A stretch of DNA of 43,756 nucleotides from CAYRGQ01 sp964423925 (lineage in GTDB: Bacteria > Bacteroidota > Bacteroidia > Sphingobacteriales > Sphingobacteriaceae): positions 1-43,756 of the forward strand of contig CAYRGQ010000028.1 of assembly GCA_964423925.1 (NCBI GenBank), in the 5' to 3' direction. Shown one piece after another: positions 26,967-36,931 of this stretch (position 1 is its first letter; each line of letters begins with the position of its first letter). The notes under the pieces are model-generated. The model had not been told where the DNA came from and made no database searches. It saw nothing but the letters and a program-made list of their open reading frames with translations. The position numbers were made by a program, and so were the translations under genes.

Positions 26967-27658
26967 TACGCGCCCTCCCCTTCCGCCGTATCCGAAATAA
27001 TCGTACCGTTCTTCATGCGAACAATGCGACTGGTTTTCGCCGCCAGTTCCATGTCATGCGTCACCAAAACGAGGGTCGTACCGGCATCACGATTCAGTTC
27101 GAACAAAAGGTTCTCCACCTTTTCTCCCGTCTCCGCATCCAGGTTTCCGGTAGGTTCGTCGGCAAACAGAATGCGAGGCGAGTTAGAGAACGCCCGCGCG
27201 ATGGATACACGCTGCTGCTCGCCCCCTGACAGTTGCAAAGGATAATGGTGACCGCGGTCTGCCAGGCCAACGCGATCCAGCAAGGCCAGGGCGGTTTCAC
27301 GCGCATTCCGGTCGCCACGCAGTTCCAATGGAACCATCACGTTTTCCAGGGCCGTGAGCGCCGGCAACAACTGGAAATTCTGGAATACGAAGCCCACGTA
27401 TTGGTTGCGGACGCTTGCCCGTTCGTCTTCACCGAGTTGATTCAACGAAACACCCTGCAAGATGACGCGACCACCGCTGATTTGATCGAGTCCCGCACAC
27501 AGTCCGAGCAACGTGGTTTTCCCGCTTCCGGATGGCCCCACAATAGCGATGGACGATCCGCTAGCCACGTCCAGGTTGATGTCCCGGAGTACGTGAAGGG
27601 ATTGCCCCCCACTTTTGTAAATTTTATTGACATGTTGAAGGGAGAGAATCGCAGACAT
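26966..27658 (-). CDS. ABC transporter ATP-binding protein (YbbA/LolD-like)
   Basis: ATPase of the FtsX-type exporter, acting at the cytosolic face of the inner membrane. From the ATG at 27656-27658 it has 230 residues, the LolD/YbbA length. Walker A GPSGSGKTT is at 41-49, the Q-loop Q93 is in VFQNFQLLPALTALENV, and the signature LSGGEQQR is at 143-150. Walker B ILFADE is at 163-168, followed by PTGNLD, and the switch H201 is in VTHD. Upstream in-frame ATGs at about 27691-27694 or the first codon at 27742 would add unrelated residues. It is the first gene of the two-gene operon with the double-FtsX permease. Confidence 0.93.
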   Translation of the reverse strand: MSAILSLQHVNKIYKSGGQSLHVLRDINLDVASGSSIAIVGPSGSGKTTLLGLCAGLDQISGGRVILQGVSLNQLGEDERASVRNQYVGFVFQNFQLLPALTALENVMVPLELRGDRNARETALALLDRVGLADRGHHYPLQLSGGEQQRVSIARAFSNSPRILFADEPTGNLDAETGEKVENLLFELNRDAGTTLVLVTHDMELAAKTSRIVRMKNGTIISDTAEGEGA

Positions 27659-27880
27659 ACGGTTATTTGGTGTTTTTTCTAATTGTTGCATCATAGGGAA
27701 ACGTTGCTCGCGCTTACGCCTATATGACGCGAAAAACCACAAATTGTTTCGGTCGATGCCAGAGCTCCAGCGAGTGCAAGGTACGAATGTAAGATATTGA
27801 AACGAATTATGGAAAGGTTGACCCTATGCTTTTTGCAGGCCGTAGCGCCCGCAAACGAAAACGTTCGTGCATGGATAACC

Positions 27881-27912
27881 TTTCGCATTCTGTCGTAAAA
27901 TCCGTATTTTTG
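27881..27912 (+). promoter_or_regulatory. Bacteroidota-type promoter of valS
   Basis: TTTC (27881-27884), a 20-nt spacer and TATTTTTG (27905-27912) precede the valS ATG at 27941. The leader would be about 20 nt, leaving no room for a T-box-like element. Confidence 0.7.
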
Positions 27913-27940
27913 CACGCCGAAATGCAATAAATGACTTCTA

Positions 27941-30571
27941 ATGACCATAGCGAAAACATACGATCCGCAACAAGCTGAAAATAAATGGTACGCGTACTGG
28001 CGTGACAAAGGATTCTTCCGCTCGACACCGGATGCCCGCGAATCCTATACCATCGTGATGCCCCCACCCAACGTGACGGGTGTACTGCACATGGGCCACA
28101 TGCTCAACAACACCCTGCAGGACGTACTCATCCGCCGTGCCCGCATGCAGGGCAAAAACGCGTGCTGGGTGCCCGGCACCGACCATGCCTCCATTGCTAC
28201 AGAAGCCAAGGTGGTGGCCATGCTCAAGGATAAAGGCATCGACAAAAAGGATATCACTCGCGAGGAGTTTCTAAAACATGCTTGGGAATGGAAGGAAAAA
28301 TACGGCGGCATCATCCTCCGGCAGCTTGAAAGATTGGGGGCCTCCTGCGACTGGGAACGAACTAAGTTCACCATGGATCCCGAGCTCAGCGAAGCGGTCA
28401 TCGACACCTTTATACGGCTATACCGAGCGGGCTATATCTACCGGGGCGTACGTATGGTCAACTGGGATCCGCAGGGCAAAACTGCGCTATCTGACGAGGA
28501 AGTCAACCGCAGGGAGGTCATGCAGAAACTGTACTACCTCAAATATGAGCTGGTCGACGCCACTACGCGTGACGGACTGCGCCATTTGGTCATCGCTACC
28601 ACGCGTCCGGAAACGATTATGGCCGATACAGCGATCTGCATAAATCCCAATGATGAGCGTTACCGCGAACTTATCGGAAAAAAAGTGCGTATCCCCCTCA
28701 TTAATCGGGAAATCAGCATCATTGGCGACGAGTACGTTGAGATGGACTTCGGAACCGGCTGCCTTAAAGTAACGCCCGCGCACGACCTCAATGACTACGA
28801 ATTGGGCCAAAAGCACAATTTGGAAGTCATCGATATACTCAACGACGATGGCACGCTCAACGAAAAAGCCCAAATCCTAGTAGGAGAAGACCGATTCGTG
28901 GCGCGCAAAAAGATCGTTGCCCAGCTGGACGAGACCGGCCATATGAAAAAAATCGAAGACTACAAGTCACAAGTAGGCTTCTCCGAGCGTACAGACGCAG
29001 TCATCGAACCCAAGCTATCCATGCAATGGTTTTGCAAGATGGATGAGTTGGCCAAGCCTGCCCTTGACTACGTCATGCGTGGCGAGATCAAGCTCATCCC
29101 CGATAAATTTATCGCCAGCTACCGTCATTGGATGGAGAATGTCAAAGATTGGTGCGTCAGCCGCCAGCTTTGGTGGGGACAGCGAATCCCAGCCTGGTAT
29201 AACGACCGAAACGAATGGGTTGTGGCCAAAACAGCTGAGGAAGCCGAGACGCTTTTCCGCGCCGACAATAAGTCTACCGACGGCATCCGCCAGGAAGAGG
29301 ACGTATTGGACACTTGGTTCTCGTCGGCACTTTGGCCCATGTCGGTATTTGACGGCGTCACCCATCCGGACAACGCCGAATTCAACTATTACTATCCCAC
29401 CAGCGATCTGGTTACCGCACCCGAAATCCTGTTTTTCTGGGTAGCGCGCATGATTATTTTTGGTCATGAGTATACGGAAAAGCCACCGTTCAAGAACGTG
29501 TACCTAACCGGTATCGTGCGCGACAAGCAAGGCCGCAAGATGTCTAAGTCGCTCGGCAACTCGCCTGATCCCATCGAACTGATGCAACAGTACGGCACGG
29601 ACGGCGTACGCGTGGGGATGCTCCTCTCCTCGCCAGCTGGCAACGACCTGATGTTTGACGTTTCTTATTGCGAACAAGGACGTAATTTTGCAAATAAAAT
29701 ATGGAATGCGTTTCGCCTGGTCAAGGGTTGGGAGTCTGTCGATGCGCCCGCTACAAACGAGCAGGAGGAAGCCGTAACATGGTTCCGTCATCGCTTTAAC
29801 CAAGCCTTAACGGAAATCGAAGGCCATTTTGAGCAGTATCGCATCTCGGACGCGCTGATGGCAACATACAAACTTGTATGGGATGATTTCTGCTCCTGGT
29901 ATCTGGAACTCGTCAAGCCGGCGTACCAACAGCCGATTGCGGCCAGCATCCTGGCGCATACCAAAACCTACTTCGAGTGGGTACTCAAACTCGTGCATCC
30001 ATTCATGCCGTTTATCACCGAAGAACTTTGGCACGACGAACTGTTCGGGCAACGCGAGGAGCGGGATTGCTGCATCGTTGCTCCCTATCCGGTGGCCGAG
30101 GCGTTCGACGAAGTCCAACTACAGGCATTCGCATCACTACAACAGGTAGTGACCGAAATCCGCAACGTGCGGAATGTCAAGCAAATTTCGCCGAAGACGG
30201 CACTGCCCTTGGCCATTCAGCCACACTCCGACATCGATTATCTGCGCTACGGCGCCTGCATTCGCAAGATGGCGAATATCTCGGAAATCAATATCGTCAG
30301 CGAAAAATCCGCGGGAAGCCAGTTCTTGGTAGGTACGGACGAATTCTATGTGCTCCTGGGCGAAAACATCGACACCAATGCCGAACGTGAGCGCATACAA
30401 AAAGAACTTGATTACGTGCGCGGCTTCCTTAAATCCGTGGACGCCAAACTTGCGAACGAACGGTTTGTGCAAAACGCAAAACCCGAGATCGTCGCCAACG
30501 AGCGTAACAAAAAGGCGGATGCCGAAGCGAAAATAAAGTTGCTAACAGAATCACTTAACGGTCTAGGATAA
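27941..30571 (+). CDS. valS: Valyl-tRNA synthetase
   Basis: Class I aminoacyl-tRNA synthetase charging tRNA-Val, 876 residues. The HIGH motif is HMGH at 50-53 within PPPNVTGVLHMGHM, and KMSKS is at 533-537. The editing domain lies between them; its LVIATTRPETIMADTAICIN and DFGTGCLKVTPAHDLNDYE segments are intact. The anticodon-binding region (WYLELVKPAYQ) and the C-terminal coiled-coil arm (NAERERIQKELDYVRGFLKS) complete the family architecture. An upstream ATG at 27931 is out of frame. The gene is monocistronic as far as can be seen; the next gene has its own -7 box. Confidence 0.98.
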   Translation: MTIAKTYDPQQAENKWYAYWRDKGFFRSTPDARESYTIVMPPPNVTGVLHMGHMLNNTLQDVLIRRARMQGKNACWVPGTDHASIATEAKVVAMLKDKGIDKKDITREEFLKHAWEWKEKYGGIILRQLERLGASCDWERTKFTMDPELSEAVIDTFIRLYRAGYIYRGVRMVNWDPQGKTALSDEEVNRREVMQKLYYLKYELVDATTRDGLRHLVIATTRPETIMADTAICINPNDERYRELIGKKVRIPLINREISIIGDEYVEMDFGTGCLKVTPAHDLNDYELGQKHNLEVIDILNDDGTLNEKAQILVGEDRFVARKKIVAQLDETGHMKKIEDYKSQVGFSERTDAVIEPKLSMQWFCKMDELAKPALDYVMRGEIKLIPDKFIASYRHWMENVKDWCVSRQLWWGQRIPAWYNDRNEWVVAKTAEEAETLFRADNKSTDGIRQEEDVLDTWFSSALWPMSVFDGVTHPDNAEFNYYYPTSDLVTAPEILFFWVARMIIFGHEYTEKPPFKNVYLTGIVRDKQGRKMSKSLGNSPDPIELMQQYGTDGVRVGMLLSSPAGNDLMFDVSYCEQGRNFANKIWNAFRLVKGWESVDAPATNEQEEAVTWFRHRFNQALTEIEGHFEQYRISDALMATYKLVWDDFCSWYLELVKPAYQQPIAASILAHTKTYFEWVLKLVHPFMPFITEELWHDELFGQREERDCCIVAPYPVAEAFDEVQLQAFASLQQVVTEIRNVRNVKQISPKTALPLAIQPHSDIDYLRYGACIRKMANISEINIVSEKSAGSQFLVGTDEFYVLLGENIDTNAERERIQKELDYVRGFLKSVDAKLANERFVQNAKPEIVANERNKKADAEAKIKLLTESLNGLG

Positions 30572-30638
30572 AGCTAGTCTGGTCTGAATCACAATAATAT
30601 CGTTACAATTCGCCATCCAGCCCTGTCGATATTCTTGT

Positions 30639-30646
30639 TACATTTG
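30639..30646 (+). promoter_or_regulatory. TACATTTG box before the lipoprotein gene
   Basis: A perfect TAnnTTTG match 38 nt before the ATG. The -33 side is poor (TTCG at 30609-30612, 26 nt away), so it is a moderate candidate. Confidence 0.45.
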
Positions 30647-30684
30647 AACACTAAACGAGATTAAACCACAAAGAATAAAGCATC

Positions 30685-31332
30685 ATGAAGAAAATTCCCT
30701 TTGTCGCGCTTTTCGCATCGGTTGCTTTGCTAATAAGCTGCCAATCCGGTACGAAAACCGAAGAAACCGTTGAAGTTGTCGACCCCAATGCGATTACCTG
30801 CGAAGGAATCGGACCGGTTAAACTGAGCCATACCTACCAAGATCTCGTAGCAGCCGTAGGTGCCGAGCGGCTCAGCAACGGCATGGCCACGCTCGACGGT
30901 GCCGAGGTACACGTGACGCGGGTTTTTGAAGGCGAAGCCGAAGAGATTATTGTGTACTGGGCCGAGAAGGCCGAACCTTACCAAACGATTACGAAAATCG
31001 CGGTAGCCAATGCCTTTGGTCCGTACCAAACCGCTGACGGCATCCGCGTGGGATCTACACTGGAGGACCTTCGCCAGGTGAATAATTTTATGCCGGTGAC
31101 CATGAGAAACTTCTATAACTCTCCGGACGGATTCGGGGAAATTCTAAGTTTCAACGGCGGGGACATTGAAGTCAATTATCCTTGCCTGGGTGGCGTCTTG
31201 GATATCGTTAAGCAACGGGGCGTAGACGTAGCTATATTGGACGAAATCAAGCCCGAACCCGAACTGCTGTCCTCTCACCGTATATTTTCCGTGTTGGACA
31301 TAGAGGTAGTTGAGTTGTCCATAAGCAAATAA
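30685..31332 (+). CDS. Predicted lipoprotein of unknown function
   Basis: The precursor has 215 residues, a signal peptide (MKKIPFVALFASVALL) and a lipobox LISC giving acylated C19. The mature part starts with a flexible stretch (QSGTKTEETVEVVDP). It contains two similar modules, GIGPVKLSHTYQDLVAAVG near 44-62 and DGIRVGSTLEDLRQVN near 117-132, each a glycine-turn followed by a helix. That arrangement recalls small SmpA/BLIP-like domains, but I cannot assign a family. It is probably periplasm-facing and membrane-anchored. It is flanked by its own candidate promoter and terminator, so it appears monocistronic. Confidence 0.8.
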   Translation: MKKIPFVALFASVALLISCQSGTKTEETVEVVDPNAITCEGIGPVKLSHTYQDLVAAVGAERLSNGMATLDGAEVHVTRVFEGEAEEIIVYWAEKAEPYQTITKIAVANAFGPYQTADGIRVGSTLEDLRQVNNFMPVTMRNFYNSPDGFGEILSFNGGDIEVNYPCLGGVLDIVKQRGVDVAILDEIKPEPELLSSHRIFSVLDIEVVELSISK

Positions 31333-31378
31333 GCAATCGGAGGCGTTCCATCGTATTCTTCCGTATACCGCGGAATCC

Positions 31379-31409
31379 ACGCCGTGCCCTTCGCACGGCG
31401 TTTTCTTTT
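31379..31409 (+). terminator. Intrinsic terminator after the lipoprotein gene
   Basis: A perfect 9-bp stem ACGCCGTGC / GCACGGCGT (31379-31387 and 31393-31401) with a 5-nt loop is followed by TTTTCTTTT. Confidence 0.9.
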
Positions 31410-31476
31410 GGATGCCAAATGCGTTGAGTATTTGAACATAACAGGTGCAGGCCCTCGCTTTTCTAGGGCTTTAACT

Positions 31477-31484
31477 TATATTTG
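31477..31484 (+). promoter_or_regulatory. TATATTTG box upstream of tamB-tamL
   Basis: A perfect TAnnTTTG match about 140 nt before the tamB start, with a TTTT 14 nt upstream rather than the ideal spacing. It would give a long untranslated leader. Confidence 0.5.
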
Positions 31485-31624
31485 CGCCTAGTAACGAAGA
31501 ATTTTCCGCACGAACGCTTGCCTTTTTGGTAAACCTTTAGCGGGTTTGTTGGTTTTCTAAGGAAACGGTCGAACAATTTTGGGACAGGCAGGACAACGTC
31601 CGGTCAAAACAGGAAATAGCAGAT

Positions 31625-34600
31625 TTGAAAAAGTTTGGCAGAATCGCCCTGAGGACGCTTTTATGGATTATTGCGAGTATCACGGGATTAGTGTTACTAT
31701 TAATCGTTATTATTCGCATTCCAGCCGTTCAAAACTACGTGGTGGGCCAAGTCACCAACTTCCTTGAAAACAAAATCGGCACACCCGTCGACATTGGTTA
31801 CGTAAGCCTTGATTTTCCTAAAAAACTGGTACTGGAAGGTGTTTACTTTGAGGATCAAGCTGGCGATACATTAATCGCAGGCGACCGGCTAATGGTCGAT
31901 ATCAGTATGCTTAAACTCCTGCGAAATACCGTCGAAATCAGCGAAATACACCTTGCCGGCATCACTGCCAAAATCAACCGGACGCTTCCCGACAGCACGT
32001 TTAACTTCGATTATATCGTGGCGGCCTTTGCCAGCCCCCAGCAGCAACAGGATCCCGATACGGCTACCGCGATGATGTTCGATATCGACAAAGTGGAACT
32101 GGATCGCATTCGTTTCGTATATAATGACGAGGTAATTGGGATGGCGGCCGATATTAACCTTGGCCACCTGGATACGCGAATCAAAACGTTCGACCTGTCG
32201 GACAATATGCGATTTGCACTGCCCGCCATCACGATCGACGGGCTGAATGCTTCCATACGCCAATGGGCCACCGCGGATCCGGGCGATGCGCCCTCGGCCG
32301 ACGATTTCGGACTGGAGCCCGAACCGGAAGCTGCTTCCCTCCTGCCCGATTTGGAGTTTGGCGACTTCGACCTTCGCAATATCGTCTTTACCTACGCGGA
32401 TGATGCCTCGGCGATGGATACACGTTTTCAAGTGACGCGGTTGCAAGCCAAATTAAACGAACTCGACCTGAACGGTGAGTTTGTGGACGTGGAATCCGTG
32501 CTGTTGGACGGGTCAACTTCCAGGGTGTTCTTTGGGCAAACAGCCGCGGCTTCCACGGAATCGACGGCCGACACCGCGGCCAGCGAGCCCGTTAACTGGC
32601 GCGTTGTCGCTAAGGAAGTCATCATTAAAAACACCGACTTCGCATACGAAGACGCCAACCAGCCTAAGCTGCAGTACGGTTTCGACTATGCCAATATCGG
32701 CATCACCGCCTTGGAAGGCGAATTGCTAGACCTCTTTTATTCCGCAGATTCGATTGGCGGCGATCTTCGCCATTTGTCGGCGCGCGACCGCAGTGGCTTT
32801 CAACTCGACGAACTCCGTGCACGATTTGCGTACACCGATCAGGGCGCTGCCTTGACCGATCTGTATGCCGAGACGCCGCATACACTCCTTCGCGAACATA
32901 TACAAGTCGGCTATCCGTCCTTATCGACCATAACCGACCAGTTGGGACAGATCAGCATCGACGCCAACTTACGCGATAGCCACCTCGGCATGGCCGACGT
33001 CACCCTCTTTGTGCCCGAATTAGACACGATGCAAGCCATGCAATCCCTGTTGGATGCTGTATTTCATGTAGATGGTCGGGTAGCCGGACGGCTGGATAAC
33101 CTTCGTATTCCCCAGCTAGAGGTGACTACGCTAGACGATACGCGCCTCAGCGCACAGGCCAATATCCGCGGATTACCCGATATAGATCGGATGCGGGTTG
33201 ATTTGGATTTGGAAGAATTTAGGACCTCGCGTCGCGACGTGGAACGGCTGATTCCCGCGGGCATGTTGCCGGACAGCATGCGCGTGCCCGACAAGATTCG
33301 GCTGGTGGGCACCTTCAACGGTGGCATCAACGCCTTTGACACGGACATGCAGCTCGTAACTACCGAAGGTAGTGCCAGTGTCGACGCCACTTACCAAGCC
33401 GGACCCCGTGGCCAAGACACCTTGTACAACGCGAATCTAAGCATTATGGACATCGACGTGGGGAAAATCCTGGGCGATACGACCTTGGGCAGGATATCCA
33501 TCGCGGCACAGGCCAAAGGTGCCGGCTTCAACCCCAAGACTGCCGTCGCGGACATCCAGGCCAAGCTGCTGTTGGCGCAGTATCGTGGATACGACTACCA
33601 GGACATTGACTTCACCCTGCAAGCCGAGCAAGGTGACATCGAAATCTTTGCGAACAGCGACGACTCCAACCTCGACCTAACACTCGACGGCACGGCAGAT
33701 TTTAATGGCATCTACCCTTCCGCAAAGCTGAATTTGACGATCGACAGCATCAACCTACAGAATTTGAACTTCATGGCCGACAACTTCCGCTACCAAGGCC
33801 GAATAGTAGCCGACTTCGAAACCGCGGACATCGACCACCTTAATGGAGCCTTGCACATCCTGAACTCCTCAGTGGCGTATAATGCCGAGCGCTACGCCCT
33901 CGATTCGGTATCTATCATTGCTGAGGCCGGCGATGAGCGCACCTTGCTGCTCTTGCAGTCTGAATTTCTCCGCGCTCACATGGTGGGCAATTATGAGCTG
34001 AGTCAGCTCTCCGCCGCCATACAGGATGTTGTTGCCGTCTACTATCAGCCTGATTCGATAGCGACGGTGTACGAGTACGAAGCTCAGCAAATGGACTTCA
34101 GTATGACCTTTACACGCAGTCGGTTCATCCGCGGATTATTGCCCGCCCTCACGGAGATGGAGGATGTGACGTTAGACGGGTCCTTCACCAGTGACGACAA
34201 ACTGCTTTTCGTTAAGCTGATGGCACCCGAGGTGGTCTATGGAGGCACGGAACTGCGGGGCATCAATATGGATATCAATACTGTGGACAGCACGATGTAT
34301 TATTCGTTGCTAGTCGAACAGCTGGCGATGGGCCAAACCGAATTGATCAATACCCTGCTAAGTGGTACAGTCGTGCAAAATCTCATGGAGATGGGCCTCT
34401 GGATCAAAGATCAGCAGGATAAGGAGCGTTATCACCTGGGAATGGTCATGCGCGTAGATGCCAACAACTTCATCTTTGCATTGAAGGAAGATGGGCTCAT
34501 GTTGAATTACGACGAATGGGATGTGGCATCGGATAATGCGCTCCGCTTCGGCACGGCCGGAGTTTCAGCACACAATTTCCTACTCAGCAACAACGGGCAG

Positions 34601-36931
34601 GAGATGCGCATTGAGTCCCAAGACTCCATTCCCAATTCCCCCATCGATTTAACCTTTGACAACTTTCGAATCGAAACCTTAAGCGAAATACTTGAAAGCG
34701 AGTCTTTGCGCCTAGGCGGCGGCATTAACGGACAAGCCACGGTATCGCGTCTCGATGCTTCACCCGTTTTCGTATCCGACCTCGTTATTGCCGATTTCTT
34801 TTTTGGGAATGACACCGTTGGCGACATAAGTCTCCAAGTCAACAACGAACGCGAAAATACGTTCACGGCCAATGTCGGCATCGAGGGCAATGGCAATAAC
34901 GTCAGCCTCACCGGCGATTTCATTACCGTGCCCGGACGCGAATCGACGCTGGATTTCGACCTGAACCTGAGTCCGCTGACCATGAATACCCTCGAAGCGT
35001 TCAGTCTCGGATACCTCCGCAATACCTCCGGCGATATTGGAGGACGGCTCAAAATAACCGGCACTGTCGACCAGCCGCGTCTGAATGGTGAGCTGCTTTT
35101 TAACCAGGCCTCGCTCAATGTCGCCATGCTGAATGCCACTTTCAACATCGACCAGCAACGCATCACATTCAATAACAGCGGCTTCCGGTTTAGCCGGTTC
35201 GAGTTTAAGGACAGCCAAGGCAACGTGGCGCGGCTAAATGGTACCGTGGCGACCACGACCTACACCGATTTTGACTTCGGCATCAGCCTCACCGCCAACG
35301 ACTTTCAGGTACTTAACGCCACAGCCGCGGATAACGACTTGTATTATGGTAAGCTATTCGTCACGTCCAACCTTTCGGTCCGAGGCAATATGGACAGTCC
35401 GGTCGTGGAGGGCACGATAACGGTCAATGATGAAACGGATGTCACCTTCGTGCTTCCTAACGATGACCCAGGCCTGGTGGAGCGGGAAGGCATCGTGCGT
35501 TTTGTTGACAAAAGTGATACGACGTTCTACAACGCGTTTGGCCAACTGGATTCACTGACGCGTACCGAACTGGGTGGACTTGACGTCTCCGTTGACATCC
35601 GAACCGAAAGCGAGGCCGATTTCACCGTCGTGATCGACCCGGGAACCCAAGACGCCCTGCACATCCGGGGTGAAGCCATGCTGAACGCCGCCATCGAACC
35701 CAGCGGACGCATTAACATGACCGGCACGTACACCGTCGAGGACGGAAGCTATTCGTTTTCCTTCGGCCCCGTTAATCGCGACTTCCAATTCAAACAGGGC
35801 AGTACCATCGTATGGGCGGGCGACCCGCTTGACGCACGATTAGACATTACCGCCGTGTACCGATTGCGGGCGCCAACGCTGGAACTCGTGCAGAGCCAAG
35901 TCGGCGGCCAAAACCAAAATATCTATAGGCAGCGTGTTCCCTTTGATGTCAACCTGCGCATCACCGAGGATATGTTTTCGCCAAACCTGGGCTTTGACAT
36001 TACGCTGGATGCCAATAACGCCATGGTGAGCCAAGATGTCGTCCAGCAAGTCAACGGCGCGTTGGCCCAGTTGCGCGAGCAGGAATCCGACATGAACAAG
36101 CAAGTGTTTGCCCTTATTATCTTGGGCCGTTTTATCGCCCCCAACCCCTTCGAAAGTCTGTCAGGCGGTGGAGGCGTTGAGTCCATTGCCCGCAACACGG
36201 TCAGCTCGCTATTGAGCGAACAGCTCAACCGCTTGGCCGGAGACCTAATCCAGGGCGTGGAGCTCGAATTCGATTTACAGTCCACCGAAGACTACACCAC
36301 GGGCGCCATGCAAAACCGTACGGACCTAAATGTGGGTATTTCCAAGATGCTGTTTGACGACCGCCTGAAAGTGACGGTGGGATCCAATTTCGAAATCGAA
36401 GGAAAACAGCGACCAGGCGAACGCGCCACCAATATTGCCGGCGACATCTCCTTGGATTACCAGCTTAGCCGCGATGGCCGTTATATCCTGCGCGCTTATC
36501 GAAAAAATCAGTACCAAGTGACCTTGATGGGCCAATTCGTGGAAACGGGGCTTGGCTTTATCATCAACATGGATTACGACGAGTTCAAAGAAGTGTTCAT
36601 GAGTGCCAACCAGCTGCAAGCTTACTACAATACGGATTCCCGACGCTTCCGACGGCGATTTGACGTCGAAAGGATGCAGGTCGACAGTGTGTACCGCGAT
36701 AGCGTACGGCGTGTAATCTTGGACAGCATCCGGAAAAATAACCCAGAACTGCTGGATAGCATGCGCCTACGCGGAATCCAGCCTGCGGATTCGCTCCAAA
36801 GCGAGCAACCCCAGCCTGCAAGGGACACCACGCACCCCGACACATTGAGCCGGCGGCAGGAACCGATCAGAAACGAGCAAGAAATGGTTGGAATACAAGC
36901 GGAGAGGAGGCGCGATGAAGAGATTGAATAA
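31625..36931 (+). CDS. tamB: TamB-like envelope assembly/lipid transport protein
   Basis: AsmA-superfamily protein of 1768 residues, anchored in the inner membrane and spanning the periplasm. Members work with an Omp85 partner and are implicated in outer-membrane protein insertion or phospholipid transport. One N-terminal membrane segment (about 14-34, LLWIIASITGLVLLLIVIIR) is followed by a very long beta-rich region with repeated DLDL/INGL-type strands. The conserved C-terminal TamB (DUF490) domain is at about 1300-1640. The tail (after about 1680) is charged and looks disordered. The start is TTG, with AGGAA 9 nt upstream (31611-31615) and the typical MKKFGRIALR beginning; no ATG lies upstream in frame. 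The end overlaps tamL by 17 nt. Confidence 0.93.
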   Translation: MKKFGRIALRTLLWIIASITGLVLLLIVIIRIPAVQNYVVGQVTNFLENKIGTPVDIGYVSLDFPKKLVLEGVYFEDQAGDTLIAGDRLMVDISMLKLLRNTVEISEIHLAGITAKINRTLPDSTFNFDYIVAAFASPQQQQDPDTATAMMFDIDKVELDRIRFVYNDEVIGMAADINLGHLDTRIKTFDLSDNMRFALPAITIDGLNASIRQWATADPGDAPSADDFGLEPEPEAASLLPDLEFGDFDLRNIVFTYADDASAMDTRFQVTRLQAKLNELDLNGEFVDVESVLLDGSTSRVFFGQTAAASTESTADTAASEPVNWRVVAKEVIIKNTDFAYEDANQPKLQYGFDYANIGITALEGELLDLFYSADSIGGDLRHLSARDRSGFQLDELRARFAYTDQGAALTDLYAETPHTLLREHIQVGYPSLSTITDQLGQISIDANLRDSHLGMADVTLFVPELDTMQAMQSLLDAVFHVDGRVAGRLDNLRIPQLEVTTLDDTRLSAQANIRGLPDIDRMRVDLDLEEFRTSRRDVERLIPAGMLPDSMRVPDKIRLVGTFNGGINAFDTDMQLVTTEGSASVDATYQAGPRGQDTLYNANLSIMDIDVGKILGDTTLGRISIAAQAKGAGFNPKTAVADIQAKLLLAQYRGYDYQDIDFTLQAEQGDIEIFANSDDSNLDLTLDGTADFNGIYPSAKLNLTIDSINLQNLNFMADNFRYQGRIVADFETADIDHLNGALHILNSSVAYNAERYALDSVSIIAEAGDERTLLLLQSEFLRAHMVGNYELSQLSAAIQDVVAVYYQPDSIATVYEYEAQQMDFSMTFTRSRFIRGLLPALTEMEDVTLDGSFTSDDKLLFVKLMAPEVVYGGTELRGINMDINTVDSTMYYSLLVEQLAMGQTELINTLLSGTVVQNLMEMGLWIKDQQDKERYHLGMVMRVDANNFIFALKEDGLMLNYDEWDVASDNALRFGTAGVSAHNFLLSNNGQEMRIESQDSIPNSPIDLTFDNFRIETLSEILESESLRLGGGINGQATVSRLDASPVFVSDLVIADFFFGNDTVGDISLQVNNERENTFTANVGIEGNGNNVSLTGDFITVPGRESTLDFDLNLSPLTMNTLEAFSLGYLRNTSGDIGGRLKITGTVDQPRLNGELLFNQASLNVAMLNATFNIDQQRITFNNSGFRFSRFEFKDSQGNVARLNGTVATTTYTDFDFGISLTANDFQVLNATAADNDLYYGKLFVTSNLSVRGNMDSPVVEGTITVNDETDVTFVLPNDDPGLVEREGIVRFVDKSDTTFYNAFGQLDSLTRTELGGLDVSVDIRTESEADFTVVIDPGTQDALHIRGEAMLNAAIEPSGRINMTGTYTVEDGSYSFSFGPVNRDFQFKQGSTIVWAGDPLDARLDITAVYRLRAPTLELVQSQVGGQNQNIYRQRVPFDVNLRITEDMFSPNLGFDITLDANNAMVSQDVVQQVNGALAQLREQESDMNKQVFALIILGRFIAPNPFESLSGGGGVESIARNTVSSLLSEQLNRLAGDLIQGVELEFDLQSTEDYTTGAMQNRTDLNVGISKMLFDDRLKVTVGSNFEIEGKQRPGERATNIAGDISLDYQLSRDGRYILRAYRKNQYQVTLMGQFVETGLGFIINMDYDEFKEVFMSANQLQAYYNTDSRRFRRRFDVERMQVDSVYRDSVRRVILDSIRKNNPELLDSMRLRGIQPADSLQSEQPQPARDTTHPDTLSRRQEPIRNEQEMVGIQAERRRDEEIE

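Noticed and set aside
27881..27940. T-box or other tRNA-sensing leader before valS
   Set aside because: The promoter box lies within 30 nt of the ATG, so there is no room for such a leader.
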